NCBI RefSeq assembly: GCF_900102615.1
Contig: NZ_FMYV01000011.1
Coordinates: 1 to 36,590, forward strand
Source: Geotoga petraea
GTDB lineage: Bacteria > Thermotogota > Thermotogae > Petrotogales > Petrotogaceae
Length of the DNA stretch: 36,590 nt
Reading direction: 5' to 3'
Shown: piece after piece, positions 20,678-29,144 of the stretch
How positions within the stretch are numbered: the first letter of the stretch is position 1
Layout: every line of letters begins with the position of its first letter
The notes under the pieces: generated by a model
Databases searched by the model: none
The model's input: the letters and a program-made list of their open reading frames with translations, nothing else
What the model was told of the DNA's origin: nothing
Program-made: the position numbers and the translations under genes

Positions 20678-22099
20678 TTGGAAAATAGCAGACAATTTTT
20701 AAAAAGATTAGCAGGATTTTCAATAGGACCTATAGGAGCAGCATTATTAGGATTCATAAATGTACCCATTCAAACGTGGTTAGTAGACCCAGCCCAACTC
20801 GGTAAAGCTTCCATGTACACAATGGCTTTTTCATTGACCTCACTTTTTTTGAATTTGGGAATAGATCAGGCTTATGTAAGAGAGTATAATGCAGAAAAAG
20901 ATAAAAAAAATCTATTGTGGAACACATTTCTAATTCCGTTTATATTTTCCATAATTATAATGTTTGTGTATTTATATTTTTATGAGCCTATATCTGTTTT
21001 ATTATTTGATTCTGTTGAAAAATATATAATACAAATATTAGCATTTGTTTTGCCTTTTGCAATTATTTTTAGATTCAATACTTTAATAATTAGAATGAAA
21101 GAAAAAGCAAGATTATATTCTTTTGTTCAAATTTTTCATAGATTGATGACTTTAGGTTTTACAGTGATAATACTACTTTTTTTTAATAGGAACTTTAAAG
21201 GTATCATCCAAGCACAGTTTTTTTCCATGGTTTCAATAGCAATAATTACAACAGTAATAAATCTAAAAGATTGGATTTATAAATTCAAAATAGATAAAAA
21301 ACTAATTAAAAAAGTCACTTTATTTGGATTGCCATTGATTCCAACCTCAATTATGATGTGGGTATTGAATTCTATGGATAAAATAGCTCTAAGAACATGG
21401 GCAGATTTTGAAGCCATAGGGCTTTATTCAGCAGCTTTTAAAATTGTTAGTGTTGTTGTAATAATACAACAAGCATTTGCCACTTTTTGGGCTCCTACAG
21501 TATACAGGTGGTATGAAAGTGATACACCGTTAAGAAAATATGAAATGGTGAGTAATAAATTGAATAGTTTGTTGACATTACTTTTTGCTTTTATAGTTTT
21601 GTTCAAAGATCAAATTATTCTGATATTATCCCCAGAATATAAAAATGCAGCAATAATAGTTCCTTTTTTAATGTTTTATCCAATAATGTATACTTTAGCT
21701 ACAACCACATCCATGGGAATTAATTTTGTGAGAAAAACTTACTATAATATTTTAGTTACTGCAATAGCTTCAGGTTTAAATATTTTAGGCAATATATTAT
21801 TAGTTCCCCAATTAGGTGCTTTAGGAGCTTCAATTTCTACCGGGATATCATATATAGTTTATTTTCTTATAGCTACTATTTTTTCAAGAATGCTCTGGGA
21901 AAAAATGGATATAAAAAGACATTTTGTATCCATATTTTTAATGGTAGTTATGGCAAGTTTATCTGTAGTATACAATAATTTTTATATAGATTTAGTTATG
22001 TTTGGGATAATATTTGTCTACCATTTCAAAGAGTTTTTATGGGGAATGAAATTATTCAAACAATTAATTATTGAAATAAAAAACAAAAGGAGTAAATGA
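20678..22099 (+). CDS. Wzx-type polysaccharide flippase
   Basis: This 473-residue integral membrane protein has about 12-14 hydrophobic segments, belonging to the MATE/MVF polysaccharide transporter group (Wzx/RfbX). It begins with a loop-helix LKRLAGFSIGPIGAALLGFI and NVPIQTWLVDPAQLGKASMY, the usual N-terminal pattern. It would flip lipid-linked oligosaccharide repeat units across the cytoplasmic membrane. No Wzy polymerase is visible in the window, so it may be outside or absent. The start is TTG 20678 after AAGGGA, 12 bases after the previous gene. Confidence 0.85.
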   Translation: MENSRQFLKRLAGFSIGPIGAALLGFINVPIQTWLVDPAQLGKASMYTMAFSLTSLFLNLGIDQAYVREYNAEKDKKNLLWNTFLIPFIFSIIIMFVYLYFYEPISVLLFDSVEKYIIQILAFVLPFAIIFRFNTLIIRMKEKARLYSFVQIFHRLMTLGFTVIILLFFNRNFKGIIQAQFFSMVSIAIITTVINLKDWIYKFKIDKKLIKKVTLFGLPLIPTSIMMWVLNSMDKIALRTWADFEAIGLYSAAFKIVSVVVIIQQAFATFWAPTVYRWYESDTPLRKYEMVSNKLNSLLTLLFAFIVLFKDQIILILSPEYKNAAIIVPFLMFYPIMYTLATTTSMGINFVRKTYYNILVTAIASGLNILGNILLVPQLGALGASISTGISYIVYFLIATIFSRMLWEKMDIKRHFVSIFLMVVMASLSVVYNNFYIDLVMFGIIFVYHFKEFLWGMKLFKQLIIEIKNKRSK

Positions 22100-22100
22100 A

Positions 22101-23192
22101 GTGAAAATACTTGTTGTGGGTTACATGCATCCAAAATATGATAAAAGGGTTTTCAGGACTGTAAAAGCTCTATCTAAAAACAATGAAGTGATTTATCAGT
22201 ATTGGACTAATCAACATGAAAAGGGATATATTGAAGGAAATATAAAATATATTCCAATATATTATGTTAAAAATACCCATGATAACCCAATGAAAAAGCT
22301 GAGAAGAAGAAGAAGTTTGGATAAGGATATAAAAGATATAGTAAAAAATGAAAAATATGATGTTTTGTATATGCATCATTTTTTAGCAAGTAGACCAGTT
22401 GCTCCTTTTAAAGAAGCTAAAAAGAGGGGAAAACAAGTGTTTTTTGATATCCATGAATACCACCCAGAAAACTTTTTGAATAGTTTGGAAGGCTTTACAA
22501 AAAAGATAAAAGAAGCAATTGTTTGGAACTTTTTTAAAAAGCAAATTAATTATTCTGACAAGCTGGTTTTTGTTTCTGAAGATATGAAAAAAGATATTTT
22601 AAAAAGTTTGGGAATTGAAAAAGACTACTTTGTTTTAAAAAATTATGCAAAGAATTCTGTTGATTCAAAAAGTAAAAAGAAGAGTATAGCTTTTGTTGGT
22701 GGTGTTAATAGGAATTTGGATGATGAAAAAGAGATATTAAAAGAGTTGATTAATAGAGGGTTTGAGTTTAACATTATTGGAATGGAGACGGATTACTTTA
22801 AAGAAATAGATCATAACGCTACTTCTTTTTTGCCATATGAAGAGATGATGGAGCGTTTGTCTGAAGAAGCCTTTTCTTTGATATCTTTCAATACTGTTAA
22901 CAGTAGGAGCTATAAGAACGATGTTTTTTCCTTACCGAATAAATATTATGATTCAATAGCAGCAGAAACCCCTGTTATAGTTAGAAATAGCTTTGTTTCA
23001 ATGGCAAAAGAAGTGGAAGAAAAGAACATCGGCGTTGTAATTGACCCAAATGATGTGAAAGATTCAGTACAAAAAATAGAAAATGCATATGAGAATTACG
23101 AAGAAATGATGGAAAATATAAAAAAATACAAGCATGAGTTTGTTTGGACAGAAGAAATTGAAAAAGATTTTGTCGATTTTGTTGTTGATTAA
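22101..23192 (+). CDS. GT-B glycosyltransferase (GT4-like)
   Basis: This 363-residue protein starts MKILVVGYMHPKYDKRVFRT with GTG 22101 as start codon, preceded by AAAGGAG and 1 base after the flippase stop. DIHEYHPENF is in the N-terminal acceptor domain. In the C-terminal domain SLPNKYYDSIAAETPVIVRN resembles the LPxKl.eyla.g.PVi pattern of group 1 (GT4-like) glycosyltransferases. Sugar specificity cannot be told. Confidence 0.78.
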   Translation: MKILVVGYMHPKYDKRVFRTVKALSKNNEVIYQYWTNQHEKGYIEGNIKYIPIYYVKNTHDNPMKKLRRRRSLDKDIKDIVKNEKYDVLYMHHFLASRPVAPFKEAKKRGKQVFFDIHEYHPENFLNSLEGFTKKIKEAIVWNFFKKQINYSDKLVFVSEDMKKDILKSLGIEKDYFVLKNYAKNSVDSKSKKKSIAFVGGVNRNLDDEKEILKELINRGFEFNIIGMETDYFKEIDHNATSFLPYEEMMERLSEEAFSLISFNTVNSRSYKNDVFSLPNKYYDSIAAETPVIVRNSFVSMAKEVEEKNIGVVIDPNDVKDSVQKIENAYENYEEMMENIKKYKHEFVWTEEIEKDFVDFVVD

Positions 23193-23203
23193 GAGGTGCG
23201 TTT

Positions 23204-24181
23204 ATGAAAAAAGTGTCAGTAGTTATACCAACTTTTAATGAAGAAAAGTATATAAAAGAGTGCGTTGATTCTGTTATTAATAATGACTATCCAAATAAAG
23301 AAATAATAGTTGTCGATGGGATGAGCACAGATAACACAAGGGATATCTTGAAAAGTTATGAGAATATAAAAATTTTGGATAACGAGAAAAAGATAACCCC
23401 CATTGCAATAAATATAGGAATAAAAAATTCCACAGGGGATTACGTTATGATAGCTGGAGCTCATACGACTTATTCAGAAAACTATATTTCTGAATGTGTT
23501 AAAAGACTTGATGAAAACAAATGTGCTGTTGCTGGCGGAGCAGTTGTTAATAAACCTGGTGATGATTCTTTGATTGGAAGAACTATTTCAGAAGTTTTGA
23601 GTCATCCTTTTGGAGTTGGTGGAGGGAAATATAGAACTGGTTATTCAAAAGAGAGTCTTGTTGATACAGTTGCTTATGGGGTGTATAAGAGAGAAATTTT
23701 TGAAAAAGTGGGGTTGTTTAACGAAAATTTAGTGAGAAACCAGGATATCGATTTGAATTTGAGGATAAAGAGATCTGGATATGATATTATACTGGTGCCA
23801 AAAGCTAAGGCAACTTATTATTCAAGAACTAATGTTATTAAATTGATTAAGAACAATTTTTCTAATGGATATTGGGTTATTAACAGTGCAAAGTTTTCAA
23901 AAATTCCTTTTTCAGCAAGGCATTTGGTTCCTTTGCTTTTTGTTTTGTTCATAATTTTTGGAGGCATTATATCTTCTTTTGTTGGGTTTTTAAAAATGGT
24001 ATATGTTTTTGTAATAGCTTTTTACTTTGCAATAGATCTTTATTTTTCGACGAAAATAAAGTTTCAAAAGAAAAAATTATCCATATTTTTACTTTTTATA
24101 ACTTTTTTCCTTTTACATGTTTCGTATGGCATTGGATCATTAATAGGGATTTTAAAATATGGAGTAAAAAATGGCAGGTGA
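23204..24181 (+). CDS. GT2 family glycosyltransferase with C-terminal membrane segments (ExoA-like)
   Basis: This 325-residue GT-A enzyme begins KVSVVIPTFNEEKYIKECVD, with VVDGMSTDNTRD at 36-47 (nucleotide-binding Asp) and RNQDIDLNLRIKRSGYDI as the acceptor-side region. Two or three hydrophobic segments fill the last 95 residues, as in ExoA-like succinoglycan transferases, anchoring it at the inner membrane. Last gene of the rightward polysaccharide operon. Its TGA stop lies inside the terminator hairpin that is duplicated at 25726. Confidence 0.86.
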   Translation: MKKVSVVIPTFNEEKYIKECVDSVINNDYPNKEIIVVDGMSTDNTRDILKSYENIKILDNEKKITPIAINIGIKNSTGDYVMIAGAHTTYSENYISECVKRLDENKCAVAGGAVVNKPGDDSLIGRTISEVLSHPFGVGGGKYRTGYSKESLVDTVAYGVYKREIFEKVGLFNENLVRNQDIDLNLRIKRSGYDIILVPKAKATYYSRTNVIKLIKNNFSNGYWVINSAKFSKIPFSARHLVPLLFVLFIIFGGIISSFVGFLKMVYVFVIAFYFAIDLYFSTKIKFQKKKLSIFLLFITFFLLHVSYGIGSLIGILKYGVKNGR

Positions 24182-24226
24182 TTTTCATCACCTGCTTTGG
24201 TTTTATATTTTGAGCACTATTTTGTT
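24174..24226. repeat. Duplicated hutH 3' end plus terminator, copy A
   Basis: Fifty-three bases nearly identical to 25726-25779. The segment contains a hairpin GCAGGTGA / TCACCTGC with TTTGGTTTT after it, so it terminates the polysaccharide operon. Beyond that, TTATATTTTGAG is the reverse of the hutH terminal codons; read leftward the copy would encode NKIVLKI-stop, against NKIDLKI-stop in hutH. So this is a relic of the end of hutH, now separated from it by the HigBA-ImmA module. Confidence 0.88.
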
Positions 24227-24232
24227 CCCAAG

Positions 24233-24262
24233 TAGACAAGTATATATTTATTATGTTATAAT
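24233..24262 (+). promoter_or_regulatory. Probable promoter of the HigBA-ImmA module
   Basis: TAGACA (24233-24238) and TATAAT (24257-24262) are 18 bases apart. The first gene begins 46 bases on, with a GGTGATAT site. Confidence 0.6.
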
Positions 24263-24307
24263 ATATATAGAAAAATATTACTTATTAGGTAATTAAAATG
24301 GTGATAT

Positions 24308-24658
24308 ATGGATATCATATATAAAAACAAGCAAATAAAAAAAATATGTACCAATTTTAAAAAGTCTAAAATTCAAATTGGAGATAATGCATCCGAAAAA
24401 TTATTTGCAGTGATTAATTTTATTGAAAATGCAAAAAGCTTTAAAGATGTTGAAAATATGCCGCGTTCTTTTAGATTTCATAAATTAACTGGAGATAGAA
24501 AAGGAACATATTTTATTAGTTTGGGTAAAACAAAATACAGACTTATAATTGAACCTTTAGATGAAAATGAAAAAGAGATTAAGACTAATGATGATAAAGT
24601 AATAAATGAAATTACTAAAATGGTCATTATATTGGAGGTGAGCGATCATTATGAATAA
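24308..24658 (+). CDS. HigB/RelE-type toxin (killer-protein family)
   Basis: This is a 116-residue protein of the RelE/ParE superfamily, HigB branch. SKIQIGDNASEKLFAVINFI, MPRSFRFHKLTGDRKGTYFI and SLGKTKYRLIIEP follow the usual order: helix pair, then the LtGdRkG.yS-type strand with catalytic basic residues, then the yRliFe-like strand. Such toxins cut mRNA on the ribosome. It overlaps the downstream HigA-type gene by 8 bases; toxin-first order is normal for HigBA. ATG 24308 follows GGTGATAT. Confidence 0.85.
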   Translation: MDIIYKNKQIKKICTNFKKSKIQIGDNASEKLFAVINFIENAKSFKDVENMPRSFRFHKLTGDRKGTYFISLGKTKYRLIIEPLDENEKEIKTNDDKVINEITKMVIILEVSDHYE

Positions 24659-25733
24659 AATTGAATATGAAGAGATGGTTGCATTTCATCCTGGGTATTA
24701 TGTCAATGACTATATTGAAGGATATGAAATGACTCAAGAAGAGTTTGCCAAAAGGTTAGATGTTTCTCCTAAACATGTTAGTGAATTGATTAATGGCAAA
24801 AAGGATATTAGCAATAATTTGGCAAAGAACTTATCTCTTATGACAGGAACTAGTGTTGAATTATGGATTAACTTGCAAAAAACTTATGATGAAATAAAAA
24901 TGGAAATTGAAAAAAGAAAGCAATTGGAAAAAGATGCTGAGATAGCAAAGATGATCTCTTATAAATATTTTGAAAATCTTGGAGTAGTTGAAAAAACAAG
25001 TAATAAATATGAAAAAGTCAAGAATTTATGTGGGTATTTAAATATATCCAAACTTACTCTTTTAGAAAAAACTGATTTGTTGTCAAGTTTTAGAACATCC
25101 GGTAGTGTGGGAAATAAAAGACAAATTATTAATTCAAATGCTTGGTTACAAACTGCCATTAACGAAGGAAGAAAAAAAGAAGTAAAAGACTTTGATATAA
25201 ATAAATTGAAAAAATCTATTCCAAAAATCAGAGAATTGACTTTGAAAAAAGAGAATGTTTTTTTACCTGAAATTGAAAAAATATTTTATGAATGTGGAGT
25301 TTCTTTTGTTAAACTGCCCCGTTTAAAGAGTTCTGGTGTCAATGGGGTTGTTAAATGGTTGAATAAGAAAAAAGTCATTTTGGCCATAAATGATAAAAAT
25401 AGATATTCTGATATTTTTTGGTTTTCTCTATTTCATGAAATTAAACATGTTTTACAACAAAAGTTAAAAAAGGTTATAGTGAATGACGAGAAAAATATTT
25501 TGGAAGTTGATGAAAAATTAGAAAAAGAAGCAGATGATTTTGCGAGAGAAACTTTGATTCCTTCTGAAAGTTTTTATGGTTTTTTTGAAAAAAAGGAAAT
25601 ATCTGAGGAATCTATAATTGAATTTGCAAAAAGTGTAAAAATTCATCCTGGAATTGTTGTAGGCAGGTTACAAAAAGAAAAGTTAATAAAAAATAATCAG
25701 TATAATTTTTTGAGAGAAAAAATAAGCAGGTGA
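24651..25733 (+). CDS. HigA-type antitoxin fused to ImmA/IrrE metallopeptidase
   Basis: This is a 360-residue fusion. Residues 10-75 match the HigA addiction-module HTH (FHPGYYVNDYIEGYEMTQEE, then FAKRLDVSPKHVSELINGK). A linker of about 120 residues follows. Residues about 205-330 are an ImmA/IrrE (DUF955) peptidase with HEIKH at 262-266 and the third ligand region EKEADDFARE at 291-300. The HTH half should neutralise HigB and bind the promoter; the peptidase half may cleave the repressor or itself on stress. Fusions of this kind are known. Its stop codon lies in the terminator hairpin copy B. Confidence 0.88.
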   Translation: MNKIEYEEMVAFHPGYYVNDYIEGYEMTQEEFAKRLDVSPKHVSELINGKKDISNNLAKNLSLMTGTSVELWINLQKTYDEIKMEIEKRKQLEKDAEIAKMISYKYFENLGVVEKTSNKYEKVKNLCGYLNISKLTLLEKTDLLSSFRTSGSVGNKRQIINSNAWLQTAINEGRKKEVKDFDINKLKKSIPKIRELTLKKENVFLPEIEKIFYECGVSFVKLPRLKSSGVNGVVKWLNKKKVILAINDKNRYSDIFWFSLFHEIKHVLQQKLKKVIVNDEKNILEVDEKLEKEADDFARETLIPSESFYGFFEKKEISEESIIEFAKSVKIHPGIVVGRLQKEKLIKNNQYNFLREKISR

Positions 25734-25779
25734 TTTTCATTCACCTGCTTTGGTTTTATATTTTGAGATCTATTTTGTT
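25726..25779. repeat. hutH 3' end plus terminator, copy B
   Basis: Fifty-four bases matching 24174-24226 with one extra T and two substitutions. It contains the hairpin GCAGGTGA / TCACCTGC shared as terminator by the rightward HigA-ImmA gene and leftward hutH, plus the last seven codons and stop of intact hutH. Confidence 0.88.
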
Positions 25780-27285
25780 TTCTATTTCTTCGAAGAATTT
25801 GTCGTCGTTTAATAGTTTTTCCATTTCTATTATGTCGTTGTGGATTATTCTGTCTTTTTCCATGAATGTTACTTTTTCTCTTATTTTGTCATAGATGAAT
25901 CTGTTTGTGGATGAGAGATTGTCTTTTTGGTCTTTTATGTCTATTGCCTGTGCAGCAGCCAAGAATTCTATGGCAATTACTTTTTTCACGTTTTCAACGA
26001 TTTGTTTTGCTTTTCTTGCAGCTATTGTTCCCATGCTCACATGGTCTTCTTGGTTTGCAGAAGAAGGGATAGAATCAACGCTTGCGGGGTGTGCCAAAAC
26101 TTTGTTTTCTGAAACAAGAGATGCCGCAACGTATTGAGGGATCATGTAACCAGAGTTTAGCCCACCGTTGTTGGACAAGAACGCAGGCATACCAGAAAGC
26201 TGAGGGTTGACCAATCTTTCTATTCTTCTTTCTGAAACATTTGCTATTTCAGAAACAGCTATTCCCAAAAAGTCCATTGCCAGTGCGACTGGTTGTCCGT
26301 GGAAATTTCCACCTGAAATTACTTTTCCGTTTTCAGGGAATATCAACGGGTTGTCTGTTACTGCGTTTATTTCTTTGTTCAGTATGTCTGACACGTAGTT
26401 TATCGCGTCTTTTGATGCACCGTGTATTTGAGGGATACATCTTATGGTGTAAGCATCTTGAACTCTTATTTCTGCTTGTTTTGTTGTGTTTTTGCTGTCT
26501 TTTAATATGTTTCTCATGTTTTCGGCTGTTTTTATTTGGCCTGTTTGGTTTCTTATTTCGTGTATTTCTTCGTAGAAAGCGTCTGTTATGCCGTTAAGAG
26601 CTTCTGTTGTCATTGCTGCTGATAAATCAGAAAATTTGGCAAGTTTTATAGCGTCTGCTATTGCGTGCACTCCTATTGAAGTCATGACTTGTGTTCCGTT
26701 TATTAAAGCGAGTCCTTCTTTTTCTTTCAGATGAATGGGTTTTAGCCCTTCTTCTTCAAGTGCTTTTTTTGCCGATATTTTTTGTCCTTTGTAGAACACT
26801 TCTCCAAGTCCCATTAAAGCCAACGACATATGGGCAAGTGGAGCCAAATCTCCAGATGCACCGAGGCTGCCTTGTTCTGGAATAAAAGGAGTTATTTCGT
26901 GGTTCAATAAGTTTTGAATTTGTTCAAAAGTTTCTCTGCTTATTCCTGAATAACCTTTTGAAAGGTTGTTCATTCTTAGTATCATTATTCCCCTTACTAT
27001 GTCTTCTGGGAGAGCATCTCCTACGCCACAAGAGTGGCTCATTATGAGATTTTCTTGGAGCATTTTCAATTCTTTTTTTGATATTTGAACGTTGCAGAAT
27101 TTTCCAAATCCAGTGTTTATTCCATATATTGGGTAGCCTTTTTCAACTATGTCTTCTATTATTTTTCTTGCTTTGTCTATTTTTTGGTACGCATTTTCAC
27201 CTATTTCTACTTTTGCTTTGTTTTTGGATACTTTTAGGACGTCTTTTACTGTGAGATGTTGTGAGTCTATTATTAATTTGTTCAT
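25756..27285 (-). CDS. hutH: Histidine ammonia-lyase
   Basis: This 509-residue enzyme turns L-histidine into trans-urocanate and ammonia, the first step of histidine degradation. The Ala143-Ser144-Gly145 triad that forms the MIO prosthetic group is in QGSLGASGDLAPLAH. Tyr54 is in YGINTGFG. The conserved NGTQVM, QDAYTIRCIPQIHGA, GGNFHGQPVA and SANQEDHVSMG blocks are all intact. Length is as expected. GAGGAGGACCTCG precedes ATG 27285. No other hut gene is in the window. The last codons lie in a segment duplicated at 24174-24226. Confidence 0.95.
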   Translation of the reverse strand: MNKLIIDSQHLTVKDVLKVSKNKAKVEIGENAYQKIDKARKIIEDIVEKGYPIYGINTGFGKFCNVQISKKELKMLQENLIMSHSCGVGDALPEDIVRGIMILRMNNLSKGYSGISRETFEQIQNLLNHEITPFIPEQGSLGASGDLAPLAHMSLALMGLGEVFYKGQKISAKKALEEEGLKPIHLKEKEGLALINGTQVMTSIGVHAIADAIKLAKFSDLSAAMTTEALNGITDAFYEEIHEIRNQTGQIKTAENMRNILKDSKNTTKQAEIRVQDAYTIRCIPQIHGASKDAINYVSDILNKEINAVTDNPLIFPENGKVISGGNFHGQPVALAMDFLGIAVSEIANVSERRIERLVNPQLSGMPAFLSNNGGLNSGYMIPQYVAASLVSENKVLAHPASVDSIPSSANQEDHVSMGTIAARKAKQIVENVKKVIAIEFLAAAQAIDIKDQKDNLSSTNRFIYDKIREKVTFMEKDRIIHNDIIEMEKLLNDDKFFEEIENKIDLKI

Positions 27286-27364
27286 CGAGGTCCTCCTCTC
27301 ATGAAATTTATTTCATGTTTCTATTATATATTAATTGATTAAAAAACTCAAAAGACTAATTTTG

Positions 27365-27545
27365 TTGGAAGAGTAGGAATCGCTTGGCAATTCCTGTTGT
27401 TAGTTGCTGGTTGTTAGTTGTTCGTAAAAAACAAGAGCTAAAAAACTTTGCGTATGTCATGTCGACTAAACGAAGTGCATGGAGACATCTGATCAGTCAA
27501 TTTTCGTAGAAAATTTAAAAGGTTTTAGATTCTTTGACAGGGTCA
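27365..27545 (+). repeat. Degenerate B/C-type repeat and short dispersed motifs
   Basis: A hairpin AGGAATCGCTTGGCAATTCCT-like at 27375-27395 followed by TTGTTAGTTGCTGGTTG occupies the place of module B. Further on, CGACTAAACGAAGTGCATGG (27463-27482) and TTGACAGGGTCAGAATGACA (27533-27552) resemble the short dispersed palindromic motifs also seen near 3590 and 9510. No gene is seen in the 27286-27566 gap. Confidence 0.55.
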
Positions 27546-27566
27546 GAATGACAAGGATTTCTGTAT

Positions 27567-28742
27567 TTAGTCTAAAAGTTTATCACCAAAGATTTCAATG
27601 CCAAAAGCACCCAGAGGAGCTGTGAATAGTATAGATAATACAGCTAAAGCGAGAATTAAATTTCCGCTTGCTACTCCAGCTGCCAATGGGACTGCTCCTA
27701 TTGCAGCTTGAACGGTAGCTTTTGGGACGTATCCAATTATAGAAAATATTTTTTCTTTTTTGTTTAAACCAGAATTTATCAAAGAAATTAGTACGCCTAA
27801 ACTTCTAAAAGCTAATCCAATGGCTATTAACAACAAACCCTTTAACCCGCTATCTAAAGCTACCTCCAAATTAACCTGTGCTCCAACGAGAACAAAAAGG
27901 AGTATTTCTGCCAACACCCAAATTTTTTCGAACTTTCTTGCCAATCTATGGGCTACTTCTTGTCTTTTTTCTAATATTATGAACCCAATTGTCATTACAC
28001 CAAGTAAACTTGCTATTTGTATATAGGAAGATAAGACATCTTCGAAAGTTGTTAAAAAAATGGATATTGCCAATATGTACAACACTTTTTTGGTATCTCT
28101 TAGGTGGTATTTTTCAAATATTTTGACAAGAAGAAATCCAAAAATTATTCCAATTCCAATTCCAAGACCTATTGATAAAGGGATTTCGAGTAGTTTTATT
28201 GGTATGTTTATATTTTTGCCTCCATATAATCCCAAAAATGTTGAAAATAGAGTTATAGCGACAACATCATCAACAGAAGCACCAGCGAGGATCATTGTTG
28301 GTATTGCTTTTTTTTCGCCTTTCCCCTTTTCCATGAGTTTTAGCATCGATGGGACAACAACAGCTGGAGAAACTGCTGCGATTATAAATCCGAGTATTCC
28401 ACCTTCTATAAAAGAAAGTTTGAATAACCACATTGATGAAAAAGTTATTGCAAACCCTTCTAAGAGGTTTGGTATAAAAGACAATTTTATTGCTGGTTTT
28501 CCAACTTTTTTTAGGGTACTTTTTGATATACCAAGTCCCGCCCTTAATAGAATTATTATTAGGGCGATTTTTCTTAAATCAGATGATACATTCATTAATT
28601 CTGGGCTAAGCCAATCTAAAGCGTATTGGCCGATCAACATTCCCAAAATAAGCATTCCAAGAATTCCAGGTAGATTTATTTTTTCGAATAACCATTTGAA
28701 TATAAGTCCCAATAATATTACTGTTGCTAAACTAAAAGCCAT
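27567..28742 (-). CDS. Cation:proton antiporter (CPA family), fluoride-riboswitch controlled
   Basis: This 391-residue membrane protein has about 11-12 hydrophobic helices. Characteristic are LGMLILGMLIGQ near the N-terminus and GGILGFIIAAVSPAVVVPSM, with VDDVVAITLFS carrying the paired acidic residues (ASVDD) of CPA antiporters. ATG 28742 with GGGAGGAACTTAT upstream is the start; the longer open frame to 28805 runs through the riboswitch terminator and is not used. Position behind a fluoride riboswitch suggests a role in fluoride or linked proton/sodium export, as in other bacteria where such antiporters carry this switch. Confidence 0.88.
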   Translation of the reverse strand: MAFSLATVILLGLIFKWLFEKINLPGILGMLILGMLIGQYALDWLSPELMNVSSDLRKIALIIILLRAGLGISKSTLKKVGKPAIKLSFIPNLLEGFAITFSSMWLFKLSFIEGGILGFIIAAVSPAVVVPSMLKLMEKGKGEKKAIPTMILAGASVDDVVAITLFSTFLGLYGGKNINIPIKLLEIPLSIGLGIGIGIIFGFLLVKIFEKYHLRDTKKVLYILAISIFLTTFEDVLSSYIQIASLLGVMTIGFIILEKRQEVAHRLARKFEKIWVLAEILLFVLVGAQVNLEVALDSGLKGLLLIAIGLAFRSLGVLISLINSGLNKKEKIFSIIGYVPKATVQAAIGAVPLAAGVASGNLILALAVLSILFTAPLGAFGIEIFGDKLLD

Positions 28743-28770
28743 ATAAGTTCCTCCCTCTCTATTTAGATAT

Positions 28771-28809
28771 AAAAAAATCCTGTTGGTAAGAATTGTGGTT
28801 ACCAACAGG
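28771..28809 (-). terminator. Riboswitch terminator upstream of the antiporter
   Basis: CCTGTTGGTAA and TTACCAACAGG form a perfect 11-pair stem (28779-28809) followed on the leftward strand by a run of T (28777-28771). It lies 29 bases before the antiporter start. Confidence 0.9.
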
Positions 28810-28852
28810 AGTCATTAGCTTTTATAGCGGTTGAGGTGAACTCCATCACCTT
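28771..28852 (-). promoter_or_regulatory. Fluoride riboswitch (crcB motif) with expression platform
   Basis: Read leftward, AAGGTGATGGAGTTCACCTC, then AACCGC, TATAAAA, GCTAATGACTCCTG gives the conserved crcB aptamer: the GGnGATGGnGTTCnCC hairpin, the AACCGC pseudoknot strand, and the GCTnATGACTCC closing part. The aptamer 3' end CTCCTG overlaps the 5' arm of a terminator (28779-28809), so fluoride binding and terminator formation exclude one another: ligand switches the gene on. A -10 TATAAT is at 28865-28860 on the same strand. Confidence 0.92.
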
Positions 28853-28869
28853 TTATGATATTATATCAT

Positions 28870-29138
28870 AGAAATTGAAGATTTCGGTTGGATGTTAGTT
28901 ATTGGTAAAAGACCAAAACAAATGCATAAGTTTCTTTTCTAACATATTTAGAGGGAATTTAAGGCAAACTTAGTCGAAATAAAAAGTTGGGAAATCATTA
29001 AATGGTTTATGTTGGATGTTTAGGGATTCAGGTGTAGAAAAAAATATTAAATATAAAAAGGTTGATATGATTATGATATAATTTATTATAAAAATGTATA
29101 GTGAATATAAGTTTTTGATATAATATTGTTATGGAGGT
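28870..29138. other. Gene-free stretch with repeat remnants and promoter-like sites
   Basis: The gap holds a B-like AGAAATTGAAGATTTC segment with TTGGATGTTAG at 28870-28900, a truncated module A (TTTCTAACATATTTAGAGGG, 28935-28955) and another TTGGATG at 29012. A TATGATATAATTTATT run at 29073-29090 and a GATATAATATTG at 29117-29128 could be -10 boxes for the next gene. No toxin-sized frame precedes the Panacea-like gene. Confidence 0.55.
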
Positions 29139-29144
29139 GTGGCT

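Noticed and set aside
28060-28746. Rightward 228-residue frame over the antiporter
   Set aside because: Antisense shadow of a clear membrane transporter gene; no start signals.
28743-28805. N-terminal extension of the antiporter (MVTTILTNRIFLYL...)
   Set aside because: It would be translated from the riboswitch terminator hairpin. ATG 28742 has a strong GGGAGG site.
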